64,000 nt of DNA from an uncultured Sphingopyxis sp. (GCF_900078365.1 NZ_LT598653.1:3791501-3855500), one strand, 5' to 3'. Positions 49,877 through 58,673 are shown, counted from the stretch's first letter. Made by a program: numbers and translations. Notes: generated from the letters alone by a model not told the origin.

Positions 49877-50584
49877 ATGGGCCAGAAGAGCAATCCGATC
49901 GGCCTGCGCCTGCAGGTCAACCGCACCTGGGACAGCCGCTGGTTCGCCGAGGGCCAGGACTATGGCCGCATGCTTGTCGAGGATCTCAAGATCCGCAAAT
50001 ATGTGTTCAAGACCCTGCCGCAGGCAGCGATCTCGAAGGTCGTGATCGAACGTCCGGCGAAGCTGTGCCGCGTGTCGATCTATGCCGCCCGTCCGGGCGT
50101 CATCATCGGCAAGAAGGGCGCGGACATCGAAAAGCTGCGCAAGAAGCTGGGTGAGATGACGGGCAGCGACGTGTCGCTGAACATCGTCGAGATCCGCAAG
50201 CCCGAAGTCGACGCCAAGCTCGTCGGCCAGGGCATTGCCGACCAGCTCGAACGCCGCGTCGCGTTCCGCCGCGCCATGAAGCGCGCCGTTCAGTCGGCGA
50301 TGCGTCTCGGCGCCGAGGGCATCCGCATCAACTGCGCCGGCCGTCTGGGCGGCGCGGAAATCGCGCGCACCGAATGGTATCGCGAAGGCCGGGTGCCGCT
50401 GCACACGCTGCGCGCCAATGTCGACTATGCCGAGGCCGAAGCGCACACCGCTTACGGTGTCTGCGGCATCAAGGTCTGGATTTTCAAGGGCGAGATCCTT
50501 GGTCACGACCCGATGGCGACCGACCGTCTGATGCTCGATGCGCAGACGACCGGTGTCCGTCCGGCCCGTGAAGATCGCCGCTAA
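49877..50584 (+). CDS. rpsC: 30S ribosomal protein S3
   Basis: 235 residues, MGQKSNPIGLRLQVNRTWDS. KH domain motif VIIGKKGADIEKLRKKLGE and the C-terminal VDYAEAEAHTAYGVCGIKVW. Guards the mRNA entry channel. Start at 49877, one base after the rplV stop. Confidence 0.98.
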   Translation: MGQKSNPIGLRLQVNRTWDSRWFAEGQDYGRMLVEDLKIRKYVFKTLPQAAISKVVIERPAKLCRVSIYAARPGVIIGKKGADIEKLRKKLGEMTGSDVSLNIVEIRKPEVDAKLVGQGIADQLERRVAFRRAMKRAVQSAMRLGAEGIRINCAGRLGGAEIARTEWYREGRVPLHTLRANVDYAEAEAHTAYGVCGIKVWIFKGEILGHDPMATDRLMLDAQTTGVRPAREDRR

Positions 50585-50595
50585 GGACTGCTGAC

Positions 50596-51027
50596 ATGCT
50601 GCAACCGAAAAAAACCAAGTTCCGCAAGGCCTTCAAGGGCCGCATCCATGGCAATGCCAAGGGCGGTACCAGCCTGAACTTCGGCTCCTACGGGCTGAAG
50701 GCGATGGAACCCGAGCGCATCACCGCGCGCCAGATCGAAGCGGCCCGCCGCGCGATCAGCCGTGCGATCAAGCGTCAGGGCCGTTTGTGGATCCGCATCT
50801 TCCCCGACGTCCCCGTGTCGTCGAAGCCTGCCGAAGTCCGTATGGGTAAGGGCAAGGGTTCGCCGGAATTCTGGGCCGCGCGGGTGAAGCCGGGCCGCAT
50901 CCTGTTCGAACTCGACGGCGTTCCGGGCCCCGTGGCCGCGCTGGCGTTCGAACGCGCCGCGATGAAGCTGCCGATCAAGACGAAGGTGATCGCCCGCCTC
51001 GGCGACACCTCGCACCTGGAGGGCTAA
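50596..51027 (+). CDS. rplP: 50S ribosomal protein L16
   Basis: 143 residues, MLQPKKTKFRKAFKGRIHG. RIFPDVPVSSKPAEVRMGKG carries the arginine (Arg81 region) that is hydroxylated in E. coli. Organises the tRNA A-site. Confidence 0.98.
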   Translation: MLQPKKTKFRKAFKGRIHGNAKGGTSLNFGSYGLKAMEPERITARQIEAARRAISRAIKRQGRLWIRIFPDVPVSSKPAEVRMGKGKGSPEFWAARVKPGRILFELDGVPGPVAALAFERAAMKLPIKTKVIARLGDTSHLEG

Positions 51028-51031
51028 GGAC

Positions 51032-51235
51032 ATGGCTAAGACCGAAGATTTCAAGGCCAAGACCGACGACCAGCTCGCCGAACAGCTTGGCGAACTGAAG
51101 CGCGAGGCGTTCAACCTCCGCTTCCAGGCGGCCACCGGCCAGCTTGAAAAGGCCTCGCGCGTCAAGGAAGTGCGGCGCTCGATCGCCCGCATCAAGACGC
51201 AGCAGACCGAGCGCGCGCGCTCGGCCGCGAAGTAA
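51032..51235 (+). CDS. rpmC: 50S ribosomal protein L29
   Basis: 67 residues, two long helices; LGELKREAFNLRFQAATGQL is the family signature. Lies beside L23 at the tunnel exit. Four bases after rplP. Confidence 0.97.
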   Translation: MAKTEDFKAKTDDQLAEQLGELKREAFNLRFQAATGQLEKASRVKEVRRSIARIKTQQTERARSAAK

Positions 51236-51246
51236 GGAGACTATCG

Positions 51247-51513
51247 ATGCCGAAGCGCATTCTGACCGGCACGGTGGTGTCCGACAAGGGCGACAAGACC
51301 GTCGTGGTGAAGGTCGAACGGAAGGTGAAGCACCCTCTGTACGGCAAGATCATCCGCCGCTCGAAAAAATATCACGCCCACGATGAGGACAATGCCGTCA
51401 AGGCTGGCGAAACCGTCCGCATCGAGGAAACGAAGCCGATTTCGAAGCTGAAGACCTGGAAGGTGCTCGACAAGGTCGACACCCACAGCAAGCCGAAGGT
51501 CGCCGAAGCGTAA
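51247..51513 (+). CDS. rpsQ: 30S ribosomal protein S17
   Basis: 88 residues, MPKRILTGTVVSDKGDKTVV, with GKIIRRSKKYHAHDE; OB-fold protein that binds the 5' domain of 16S rRNA. Last gene of the S10 cluster before a 116-nt gap. Confidence 0.97.
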   Translation: MPKRILTGTVVSDKGDKTVVVKVERKVKHPLYGKIIRRSKKYHAHDEDNAVKAGETVRIEETKPISKLKTWKVLDKVDTHSKPKVAEA

Positions 51514-51528
51514 GCGCAGGCGACCGGA

Positions 51529-51548
51529 GCCCCCGCGCAGGCGGGGGC
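51529..51548 (+). repeat. Family A half-element hairpin between rpsQ and rplN
   Basis: CCCCCGC-GCAG-GCGGGGG, a single core of the dispersed palindrome, in the 116-nt gap between rpsQ and rplN. It could process or pause the transcript between the S10 and spc clusters. Confidence 0.65.
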
Positions 51549-51629
51549 CGCTCTCGAAACAGGGCGGGTCTGGATTTTCACGGAACCGCCGGGGCATCCC
51601 GGTAGGCCAAGGAAGAAGGAAATGCATCG

Positions 51630-51998
51630 ATGATTCAGATGCAGTCACAATTGGAAGTCGCCGACAACAGCGGCGCGAAGCGCGTCCAGTGCATCAAGGT
51701 GCTCGGCGGCTCGAAGCGTCGCACCGCCGGCGTCGGCGACGTGATCGTCGTGTCGATCAAGGAAGCCCAGCCGCGCGGCAAGGTGAAGAAGGGCGACGTG
51801 CATCGCGCCGTCATCGTCCGCACCGCGAAGGACGTGCGCCGCGCCGATGGCTCGGTGATCCGTTTCGACAGCAACGCCGCCGTGCTCGTCAACAAGAACG
51901 AAGAGCCGATCGGCACCCGTATCTTCGGCCCCGTCGTCCGCGAACTGCGCGGCCGCGGCTATATGAAGATCATCAGCCTGGCGCCGGAGGTGCTCTGA
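51630..51998 (+). CDS. rplN: 50S ribosomal protein L14
   Basis: 122 residues, MIQMQSQLEVADNSGAKRVQ, with IGTRIFGPVVRELRGRGYMK. Forms an intersubunit bridge and binds RsfS. First gene of the spc cluster. Confidence 0.98.
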   Translation: MIQMQSQLEVADNSGAKRVQCIKVLGGSKRRTAGVGDVIVVSIKEAQPRGKVKKGDVHRAVIVRTAKDVRRADGSVIRFDSNAAVLVNKNEEPIGTRIFGPVVRELRGRGYMKIISLAPEVL

Positions 51999-52000
51999 CC

Positions 52001-52318
52001 ATGGCGAACAAGATCAAGAAGGGCGACACGGTCGTCATCCTGTCCGGCAAGGACAAGGGCAAGACCGGCGAAGTGACGCAGAGCCTGCCGAAGGACGGCA
52101 AGGTCGTCGTCGCGGGCGTCAATGTCATCACGCGCCACCGCAAGCCGAGCCAGACCAACCCGCAGGGCGGCCTGGAACGCAAGGAAGCGCCGCTGTTCGC
52201 AAGCAAGGTCGCGCTCGCCGATCCCAAGACCGGCAAGCCGACGCGCGTTCGTTTTGAAACCAAGGACGGCAAGAAGGTCCGCGTGGCCGTGAAGTCCGGG
52301 GAGACGATCAATGGCTGA
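52001..52318 (+). CDS. rplX: 50S ribosomal protein L24
   Basis: 105 residues, MANKIKKGDTVVILSGKDKG (KOW motif) and GVNVITRHRKPSQTNPQGG. Assembly starter of the large subunit. Overlaps rplE by 8 bases. Confidence 0.97.
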   Translation: MANKIKKGDTVVILSGKDKGKTGEVTQSLPKDGKVVVAGVNVITRHRKPSQTNPQGGLERKEAPLFASKVALADPKTGKPTRVRFETKDGKKVRVAVKSGETING

Positions 52319-52889
52319 CAATTACACCCCGCGCATGCGCAAGCGCTACGACGATGTGATCGTCAAGGCGATGACCGAGAAATTCGGTTACAAGAATGCG
52401 ATGGAAGTGCCGAAGATCGAGAAGATCACGCTCAACATGGGCGTCGGCGAAGCCACGCAGGACAAGAAGAAGGTCGAAGCGGCCGCTGCCGAGATGGAAC
52501 TGATCGCCGGTCAGAAGCCCGTCGTGACCAAGGCGAAGAAGTCGATCGCCCAGTTCAAGCTGCGCGAAGGCATGCCGATCGGTTGCAAGGTCACCCTGCG
52601 CCGCGAACGCATGTATGAATTCCTCGATCGCCTGATCACGATCGCGATGCCGCGCATCCGCGACTTTCGCGGCGTGTCGGCGACCAGCTTCGACGGCCGT
52701 GGCAACTATGCCATGGGCCTGAAAGAGCAGATCATCTTCCCCGAGATCAACTATGACCGCATCGACCAGGTGCGCGGCATGGACGTGATCGTCACCACCA
52801 CCGCCCGTACGGACGAAGAAGCCCGCGAACTGCTCAAGCTGTTCGGCTTCCCCTTCCCGATCGAAGCGCAGGAAAAGGAAGCCGCCTGA
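52311..52889 (+). CDS. rplE: 50S ribosomal protein L5
   Basis: 192 residues. EKITLNMGVGEATQDKKKVE and RDFRGVSATSFDGRGNYAMG are typical. Binds 5S rRNA and contacts the P-site tRNA. Slightly longer C-terminus than E. coli (EAQEKEAA). Confidence 0.97.
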   Translation: MADNYTPRMRKRYDDVIVKAMTEKFGYKNAMEVPKIEKITLNMGVGEATQDKKKVEAAAAEMELIAGQKPVVTKAKKSIAQFKLREGMPIGCKVTLRRERMYEFLDRLITIAMPRIRDFRGVSATSFDGRGNYAMGLKEQIIFPEINYDRIDQVRGMDVIVTTTARTDEEARELLKLFGFPFPIEAQEKEAA

Positions 52890-52938
52890 TCCTTCGGGAC
52901 CAGGCAGGCTCTTTCAAGAAGGAAAGAGAACTTAAGTC

Positions 52939-53244
52939 ATGGCGAAACTGAGTTCGGTGAACAAGAACGAGCGTCGCAAGCAGCTGGTGAAGAAATATGC
53001 CGGCCGTTACGCGAAGCTGAAGGCGATTGCGGCGGACACGTCGCTCGACGATGGCGAGCGTCTGATCGCGCGCCTCAAGATGGCGGAAATCCCGCGCAAT
53101 GGTAACCCGACCCGCATCCGCAACCGGTGCGAGCTGACGGGCCGCCCGCGCGCCTATTATCGCAAATTCCGGCTGTGCCGTATCCAGCTCCGCGATCTGG
53201 CTAACAAGGGCCTGATCCCCGGTGTTGTGAAGTCGAGCTGGTAA
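52939..53244 (+). CDS. rpsN: 30S ribosomal protein S14, zinc-free form
   Basis: 101 residues, MAKLSSVNKNERRKQLVKKY to LIPGVVKSSW. The long form without paired CxxC zinc motifs; NRCELTGRPRAYYRKF holds the conserved core. Confidence 0.97.
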   Translation: MAKLSSVNKNERRKQLVKKYAGRYAKLKAIAADTSLDDGERLIARLKMAEIPRNGNPTRIRNRCELTGRPRAYYRKFRLCRIQLRDLANKGLIPGVVKSSW

Positions 53245-53256
53245 GGGACTGACAAG

Positions 53257-53661
53257 ATGGCAATGACCGATCCCCTGGGTGATATGCTCACCCGCATCCG
53301 CAACGGCCAGCAGGCGAAGAAGGACAGCGTCCTGACTCCCGCCTCGACCCTGCGCGTCCGCGTTCTCGATGTTCTCCAGCGCGAAGGCTATATCCGCGGC
53401 TACAGCGAAGAAGCGCTGGGCGCGAAGGGCCAGCACAAGGGCATCCGCATCGAGCTCAAATATTTCGAAGGCCAGCCGGCGATCCGCCACGTGGCCCGCG
53501 TCTCGAAGCCGGGCCGCCGCATCTATTCGGGTTCGAAAGAACTGCCGATCGTGCGCAACGGCCTCGGCATCACCATCGTGTCGACCCCGCGCGGCGTTCT
53601 CTCGGACGCCGAAGCCCGCGAGCATAATGTCGGCGGCGAAGTGCTGGCGGAGGTGTTCTGA
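53257..53661 (+). CDS. rpsH: 30S ribosomal protein S8
   Basis: 134 residues, MAMTDPLGDMLTRIRNGQQA to NVGGEVLAEVF. Binds the central 16S domain and in E. coli represses the spc operon. Its TGA overlaps the rplF ATG (ATG at 53661). Confidence 0.98.
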   Translation: MAMTDPLGDMLTRIRNGQQAKKDSVLTPASTLRVRVLDVLQREGYIRGYSEEALGAKGQHKGIRIELKYFEGQPAIRHVARVSKPGRRIYSGSKELPIVRNGLGITIVSTPRGVLSDAEAREHNVGGEVLAEVF

Positions 53662-54194
53662 TGTCGCGCATCGGTAAAAAGGCAGTCACGATCCCCGGCG
53701 GTGTCACCGCCGCGATCGACGGCGGCGAGCTGTCGGTGAAGGGTCCGAAGGGCACGCTGGCGATGCCGCTGTCCGACCTCATCAACTATGAAGTCGGCGA
53801 AGGCAGCATCTCGGTTCAGCCCGCGAACGACACGCGTGAAGCGCGCGCTTTCTGGGGCATGCAGCGCACGCTGGTCCAGAACCTGATCACGGGCGTGACC
53901 GAGGGCTTCACCAAGGTGCTCGAAATCACCGGTGTCGGCTATCGCGCCAACGCACAGGGCAAGAATCTGAAGCTGCAGCTCGGCTACAGCCACGATGTCG
54001 ATTTCGCGGTGCCCGAAGGCATCGAGATTAAGACGCCGGACAATACGACGATCGAGATCAGCGGCATCGACAAGCAGAAGGTCGGCCAGGTCGCGGCGGA
54101 AATCCGCCGTTGGCGCAAGCCCGAACCCTATAAGGGCAAGGGCATCAAATATCGCGGCGAGTACATCTTCCGCAAAGAAGGCAAGAAGAAGTAA
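53661..54194 (+). CDS. rplF: 50S ribosomal protein L6
   Basis: 177 residues, MSRIGKKAVTIPGGVTAAID to the ending PEPYKGKGIKYRGEYIFRKE. Two similar domains near the sarcin-ricin loop. Overlaps rpsH by one base. Confidence 0.98.
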   Translation: MSRIGKKAVTIPGGVTAAIDGGELSVKGPKGTLAMPLSDLINYEVGEGSISVQPANDTREARAFWGMQRTLVQNLITGVTEGFTKVLEITGVGYRANAQGKNLKLQLGYSHDVDFAVPEGIEIKTPDNTTIEISGIDKQKVGQVAAEIRRWRKPEPYKGKGIKYRGEYIFRKEGKKK

Positions 54195-54197
54195 GCC

Positions 54198-54551
54198 ATG
54201 GCACATCTTACCCCTTTCCAAAAACGCCGTCAGCGCGTTCGTACCGCCCTCCGCCAGCGCGCCGCTGGCCGTGCCCGCCTGTCGGTGCATCGTTCGGGCC
54301 GTCACATCTACGCACAGCTCATCGATGACGCTGCCGGGCAGACGCTCGCTTCGGCCTCGACGCTCGACAAGGATGTTCGCGGCAAGACCGGCGCGACCAC
54401 GGCGGCCGCTGCCGACGTTGGCAAGCGCCTCGCCGCCGCCGCCAAGAAGGCGGGCGTGACGCAGGTCGTGTTCGACCGTGGCGGCTTCCTGTTCCACGGG
54501 CGCATCAAGGCGCTGGCCGACGCGGCTCGCGAAGGCGGATTGGAGTTCTAA
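54198..54551 (+). CDS. rplR: 50S ribosomal protein L18
   Basis: 117 residues. RLSVHRSGRHIYAQLIDDAA and VFDRGGFLFHGRIKALADAA. Binds 5S rRNA with L5. Three bases after rplF. Confidence 0.97.
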   Translation: MAHLTPFQKRRQRVRTALRQRAAGRARLSVHRSGRHIYAQLIDDAAGQTLASASTLDKDVRGKTGATTAAAADVGKRLAAAAKKAGVTQVVFDRGGFLFHGRIKALADAAREGGLEF

Positions 54552-54553
54552 TC

Positions 54554-55258
54554 ATGGCAGACGAAATTCAGAACGCCGAAGGCGCCGCCCCCGAGGCGCC
54601 GACCCCGACCGAAGGCCAGGCTCCGCGCCGCGGCCGTGGCGGTGGCCGCGATGGCGGTCGTGGCGGACGTGACGGTGGCCGTGGCCGCCGCGACGACCGT
54701 CGCCCGCGCGACGAGGATGGCGGCGAGGAGCTCATCGAAAAGCTCGTCCACATCAACCGCGTTTCGAAGACGGTGAAGGGCGGCAAGCGCTTCGGTTTCG
54801 CCGCGCTCGTCGTCGTCGGCGATGGCAAGGGCCGCGCCGGTTTCGGCCATGGCAAGGCGCGCGAAGTGCCCGAAGCCATTTCGAAGGCGACCGCTGCCGC
54901 GAAGAAGGCGATGATCCGCGTTCCGCTGCGCGACGGCCGCACGCTGCACCACGACGGTCGCGGCGTGTTCGGCGCGGGCAATGTGACGCTGCGTTCGGCG
55001 CCCGCCGGTACCGGCATCATCGCCGGTGGCCCGATGCGCGCCGTGTTCGAATCGCTGGGCGTTGCCGATGTGGTGACCAAGTCGGTCGGTACCTCGAACC
55101 CCTACAACATGATCCGCGCGACCTTCGAAGCGCTCGGCGAACAGACCAGCCCGAAGTCGGTCGCGCAGCGTCGCGGCAAGAAGGTTTCGGACCTGATCAA
55201 GCGTGGCGGTGCGTCCGACCGCGCAGCCGAGGCCGAAGCCGCGGCGGTGACGGAGTAA
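54554..55258 (+). CDS. rpsE: 30S ribosomal protein S5 with RG-rich N-terminal extension
   Basis: 234 residues against about 167 in E. coli. The conserved core starts near residue 58 (EELIEKLVHINRVSKTVKGG) and includes VVVGDGKGRAGFGHGKAREV. Residues about 25-52 are Gly/Arg/Asp repeats (RRGRGGGRDGGRGGRDGGRG). A short C-terminal tail is Ala/Glu-rich. S5 takes part in decoding accuracy and helicase action at mRNA entry; the extension could bind RNA. Confidence 0.97.
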   Translation: MADEIQNAEGAAPEAPTPTEGQAPRRGRGGGRDGGRGGRDGGRGRRDDRRPRDEDGGEELIEKLVHINRVSKTVKGGKRFGFAALVVVGDGKGRAGFGHGKAREVPEAISKATAAAKKAMIRVPLRDGRTLHHDGRGVFGAGNVTLRSAPAGTGIIAGGPMRAVFESLGVADVVTKSVGTSNPYNMIRATFEALGEQTSPKSVAQRRGKKVSDLIKRGGASDRAAEAEAAAVTE

Positions 55259-55262
55259 GACC

Positions 55263-55448
55263 ATGGCCGACAAGAAGATCAAGATCCGCCAGATCGGTTC
55301 GCCGATCCGTCGTCCCAAGAGCCAGCGCGCCATCCTGACCGGCCTCGGCCTGGGCAAGATGCACCGCGAGGTCGAACTGGTCGACACCCCGGAAGTGCGC
55401 GGCATGATCCGCAAGCTTCCCCACATGGTGGAAGTCGTCGAGGGCTGA
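55263..55448 (+). CDS. rpmD: 50S ribosomal protein L30
   Basis: 61 residues, KIKIRQIGSPIRRPKSQRAI, LTGLGLGKMHREVELVDTPE. Small globular protein of the 50S. Four bases after rpsE. Confidence 0.97.
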   Translation: MADKKIKIRQIGSPIRRPKSQRAILTGLGLGKMHREVELVDTPEVRGMIRKLPHMVEVVEG

Positions 55449-55454
55449 ACGGCA

Positions 55455-55661
55455 GTGAAGCTCTATCGCCTGTTGACCGGTCCCGACGACGCCGCCTTTT
55501 GCGCGCGGGTCGAGGGGCTGCTCAACCGGGGATGGCAGCTTCACGGCAGCCCCTCGATCACCAGTGTCGATGGCCGCGGCTATGTCGCCCAGGCCATCGT
55601 GATGGAGAAGGCCGGGCCCTATCCCGGCTTTCTGCCGTCGAGTGAAATCGAACCGGACTAG
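55455..55661 (+). CDS. DUF1737 domain protein inside the spc cluster
   Basis: 68 residues starting with GTG six bases after rpmD. KLYRLLTGPDDAAFCARVEG, LNRGWQLHGSPSI and YVAQAIVMEKAGPYPGF match the small DUF1737 family (a YCII/DUF4177-like two-layer fold). Function unknown. It lies between rpmD and rplO, which are normally adjacent, so it is co-transcribed with ribosomal proteins. Confidence 0.85.
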   Translation: MKLYRLLTGPDDAAFCARVEGLLNRGWQLHGSPSITSVDGRGYVAQAIVMEKAGPYPGFLPSSEIEPD

Positions 55662-55721
55662 GCCAAAAGACAAAGTGGCTTTCGGTCCATAGCGCGAACA
55701 CAGCGAAAGCGAGTGCAAGAC

Positions 55722-56210
55722 ATGACTATCAAGCTTAACGAACTTCGTGACAACAATGGCGCCCGCAAGGGCCGCATGCGCGTCGGACGCGGCATCGGCT
55801 CGGGCAAGGGCAAGACCGCCGGCCGCGGCCAGAAGGGCCAGAAGAGCCGCTCGGGCGTTTCGATCAATGGCTTCGAGGGCGGCCAGATGCCGCTCCACAT
55901 GCGCATCCCGAAGCGCGGCTTCAACAACATCTTCGCGAAGGACTTCGCGATCGTGAATCTGGGCCAGATCCAGAAGCTGATCGACGAAAAGAAGCTCGAC
56001 GCCAAGAAGACCGTCGATCACGCCGCGCTCAAGGCCGCTGGCGTCGCCCGCGGCGGCAAGGACGGCGTCCGCCTCCTCGCCAAGGGCGAACTGACCGCGA
56101 AGGTCAGCTTCGCGGTCGCCGGCGCGTCGAAGGGCGCGATCGAAGCGGTCGAAAAGGCCGGCGGCAAGGTCGAGCTGCCCGCGGCTCCGGCTGAAGCGAA
56201 GGCGGAATAA
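55722..56210 (+). CDS. rplO: 50S ribosomal protein L15
   Basis: 162 residues, MTIKLNELRDNNGARKGRMR, with GQKGQKSRSGVSINGFEGGQ. Late assembly protein of the 50S. ATG at 55722 is preferred; an in-frame GTG lies three codons upstream. Confidence 0.97.
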   Translation: MTIKLNELRDNNGARKGRMRVGRGIGSGKGKTAGRGQKGQKSRSGVSINGFEGGQMPLHMRIPKRGFNNIFAKDFAIVNLGQIQKLIDEKKLDAKKTVDHAALKAAGVARGGKDGVRLLAKGELTAKVSFAVAGASKGAIEAVEKAGGKVELPAAPAEAKAE

Positions 56211-56219
56211 TCTCCTAAA

Positions 56220-56352
56220 CCCCTCCCCTTCAGGGGAGGGGCAGTGAGACTTGGTCCGGCGTAGCCGGGCCTTAGTCGAGCGGGGTGGGGCCATCGGCCT
56301 TGCGCAAGGGCGACAGCCCCCACCCCAACCCCTCCCCTGAAGGGGAGGGGCT
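56220..56352. repeat. Dispersed palindromic repeat, family C (CCCCTCCCCTTCAGGGG)
   Basis: CCCCTCCCCTTCAGGGGAGG at one end and CCCCTCCCCTGAAGGGGAGG at the other, each itself a hairpin, with inner GTGGGG/CCCCAC pairing. It fills most of the 276-nt gap between rplO and secY. No gene lies in the gap. Confidence 0.85.
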
Positions 56353-56486
56353 TCAGGTGAGCGAAAGGCCCGATCGCCTCCGCCCCACCTCATAATAGGC
56401 CTTTCCCCTTGCGCTTCGCGACCGTCGAACGCACATAGGCGCCGGGTCGCGGGGGGCGCGGTCCGGACTATCCGAGGAAAACACCC

Positions 56487-57860
56487 ATGGCCTCTCGCGC
56501 CGACCAGCTTGCATCCAACCTGAACTTTTCGAAGTTCGGTCAAGCGACCGAACTCAAGAACCGCATCTGGTTCACGATCGGCGCGCTGATCGTTTTCCGC
56601 TTCCTGTCGTTCGTGCCGCTGCCCGGGGTCGATCCGGTCGCGCTGTCGAACCTCTATTCGCAGGCGGCGTCGGGCGGCGTCCTCGACATCTTCAACACTT
56701 TCTCGGGCGGCAGCCTCGAGCGCATGAGCATCATCGCGCTCGGCGTCATGCCCTATATCACCGCGTCGATCGTCGTGCAGCTGGCGGCGGCGCTGTCGCC
56801 CAGCCTCGCCGCGCTCAAGAAAGAGGGCGAGAGCGGGCGCAAGAAGCTCAACCAGTACACGCGCTACGGCACCGTCGCGCTGACCGCGATCCAGGGCTAT
56901 TTCATCGCCGTCGGGCTCGAAACGCTCGGTGCGAGCCAGGGCATCGCCGCGGTCGTCGACCCCGGCATGATGTTCCGCATCGGCGCGGTCATCAGCATCG
57001 TCGGCGGCACGCTGTTCCTGATGTGGCTCGGCGAGCAGATCACCAGCCGCGGCATCGGCAACGGCGTCTCGCTGATCATCATGGCGGGCATTCTCGCGCA
57101 GCTGCCGCGCAGCTTCGCGCAGATGTTCACGCAGGTCCGCGAAGGCTCGATGGGCGGCGGCACGATCTTCGCCGTCATCGGCGGCGCGGTCGTCATCATC
57201 GCCTTCATCAGCTTCATGGAACGCGCGCAGCGCCGCGTCCTCGTTCAATATCCGAAGCGCGCGACGCAGCGCGGCGTGATGCAGGCCGATCGCAGCCACC
57301 TGCCCTTGAAGGTCAACACCGCCGGCGTCATCCCGCCGATCTTCGCCTCGTCGCTGCTGCTGATGCCACTGACGGTGACGCAGATGATGGGCCAGAATGT
57401 CCAGGGCGACACCGCGACCGGCGATTTCCTGATCACGCTGAACCAGTATCTCGCGCACGGTCAGCCGCTCTATATGGCGCTCTATGCCGCGGGCATCATC
57501 TTCTTCTGCTTCTTCTACGTCGCGGTCGTCTTCAATCCCGAAGAAACCGCCGACAATCTCAAGAAGCAGAACGGCTTCATCCCCGGCATCCGCCCGGGCA
57601 AGAACACCGCGACCTATCTCGACTTCGTGCTGACGCGCATCACCGTCATCGGCGCGGCCTATCTCGCGATCATCTGTCTGGTGCCCGAATATTTCATCGC
57701 GCAGTCGGGGCTGCCCTTCCAACTGGGCGGCACCAGCCTTCTGATCGTCGTCAACGTCACGATCGACACGATCAGCCAGATCCAGAGCCACATGCTCGCG
57801 CATCAATATGGCGACCTCATCAAGAAGGCGAAATTGAAAGGCGGCGTTGCGCGGCGCTAA
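56487..57860 (+). CDS. secY: Protein translocase subunit SecY
   Basis: 457 residues with ten membrane segments. LVFRFLSFVPLPGVDP-like first helix, EQITSRGIGNGVSLIIMAGI and PGIRPGKNTATYLDFVLTRI are diagnostic. Forms the Sec channel for export and membrane insertion. In the spc cluster as usual, but separated from rplO by a palindromic repeat. Confidence 0.98.
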   Translation: MASRADQLASNLNFSKFGQATELKNRIWFTIGALIVFRFLSFVPLPGVDPVALSNLYSQAASGGVLDIFNTFSGGSLERMSIIALGVMPYITASIVVQLAAALSPSLAALKKEGESGRKKLNQYTRYGTVALTAIQGYFIAVGLETLGASQGIAAVVDPGMMFRIGAVISIVGGTLFLMWLGEQITSRGIGNGVSLIIMAGILAQLPRSFAQMFTQVREGSMGGGTIFAVIGGAVVIIAFISFMERAQRRVLVQYPKRATQRGVMQADRSHLPLKVNTAGVIPPIFASSLLLMPLTVTQMMGQNVQGDTATGDFLITLNQYLAHGQPLYMALYAAGIIFFCFFYVAVVFNPEETADNLKKQNGFIPGIRPGKNTATYLDFVLTRITVIGAAYLAIICLVPEYFIAQSGLPFQLGGTSLLIVVNVTIDTISQIQSHMLAHQYGDLIKKAKLKGGVARR

Positions 57861-57908
57861 GGCGCCCGCTACGGCACTCGCGACACGGTAGGGCAAACAG
57901 GGGTCCCC

Positions 57909-58568
57909 ATGACGCTGAACATCATTCTGCTTGGTCCGCCGGGAGCGGGCAAGGGTACGCAGGCTTCGCGGCTCGAGGACGAGCATGGCATGGTCCAGCT
58001 CTCGACCGGCGACATGCTGCGCGCCGCGGTCAAGGCGGGAACCCCGATCGGCCTTCAGGCGAAGGCGGTGATGGACGCGGGCGAGCTCGTTTCCGACGCG
58101 ATCGTCTCGGGCCTGATCGGCGAGCGGCTCGACGCGCTCGGCCCCGACGTCTCGGTGATCTTCGACGGCTATCCGCGCACCGCGGCGCAGGCCGACGCGC
58201 TCGACGTCATTTTGTCGGACCGCGGCCGCAAGCTCGACCATGTGATCGAGCTGCAGGTCGAGGAAGACGCGCTCGTCGACCGCATCACCGGCCGCTTCAG
58301 CTGCGCCAAATGCGGCGCCGGCTATCATGACCGCTACAAGCTCCCGAAGGTGGAGAATGTCTGCGACGTTTGCGGCAGCGATGAATTCAAGCGCCGCCCC
58401 GACGACAATGAGGAAACGGTGCGCACGCGCATGGCCGAATATCGCGCCAAGACCGCGCCGATCCTGCCGATATACGAAGCGCGCGGCATCGTGACGCACG
58501 TCGATGGCATGGCGCCGATCGACCAGGTCAACGACGCGATCGAAACGATCCTCGCGACAGCCGGCTAA
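57909..58568 (+). CDS. adk: Adenylate kinase with zinc-type lid
   Basis: 219 residues. P-loop LLGPPGAGKGTQASRL (6-21) and IFDGYPRTAAQADAL. The lid has CAKCGAGYH and CDVCGS, a four-cysteine zinc site typical of long-form adenylate kinases outside enterobacteria. Interconverts ATP, ADP and AMP. Last gene of the cluster here. Confidence 0.97.
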   Translation: MTLNIILLGPPGAGKGTQASRLEDEHGMVQLSTGDMLRAAVKAGTPIGLQAKAVMDAGELVSDAIVSGLIGERLDALGPDVSVIFDGYPRTAAQADALDVILSDRGRKLDHVIELQVEEDALVDRITGRFSCAKCGAGYHDRYKLPKVENVCDVCGSDEFKRRPDDNEETVRTRMAEYRAKTAPILPIYEARGIVTHVDGMAPIDQVNDAIETILATAG

Positions 58569-58590
58569 CGGCTCTTCCCTCGACGATAAT

Positions 58591-58673
58591 CGTCATTGCG
58601 AGCGCCAAGGGCGCGTGGCAATCCAGAGCGGTGCAACGCCGCCCTGGATTGCTTCGCTTCGCTCGCAACGACG
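58591..58673. repeat. Dispersed inverted repeat, family F (CGTCATTGCGAGCG)
   Basis: CGTCATTGCGAGCGCCAAGG ... GGCAATCCAGAG on the left and CTGGATTGC ... CGCTCGCAACGACG on the right pair with each other. This wording is a common repeat in sphingomonads and relatives. It separates adk from the SRPBCC gene. Confidence 0.82.

Noticed and set aside
55197..58499. A very long minus-strand open frame (about 1100 codons) opposite the spc genes
   Set aside because: It runs antisense through rplO, secY and adk, its composition is Arg/Ala/Asp-rich as expected for shadow frames in GC-rich DNA, and no domain is recognisable.
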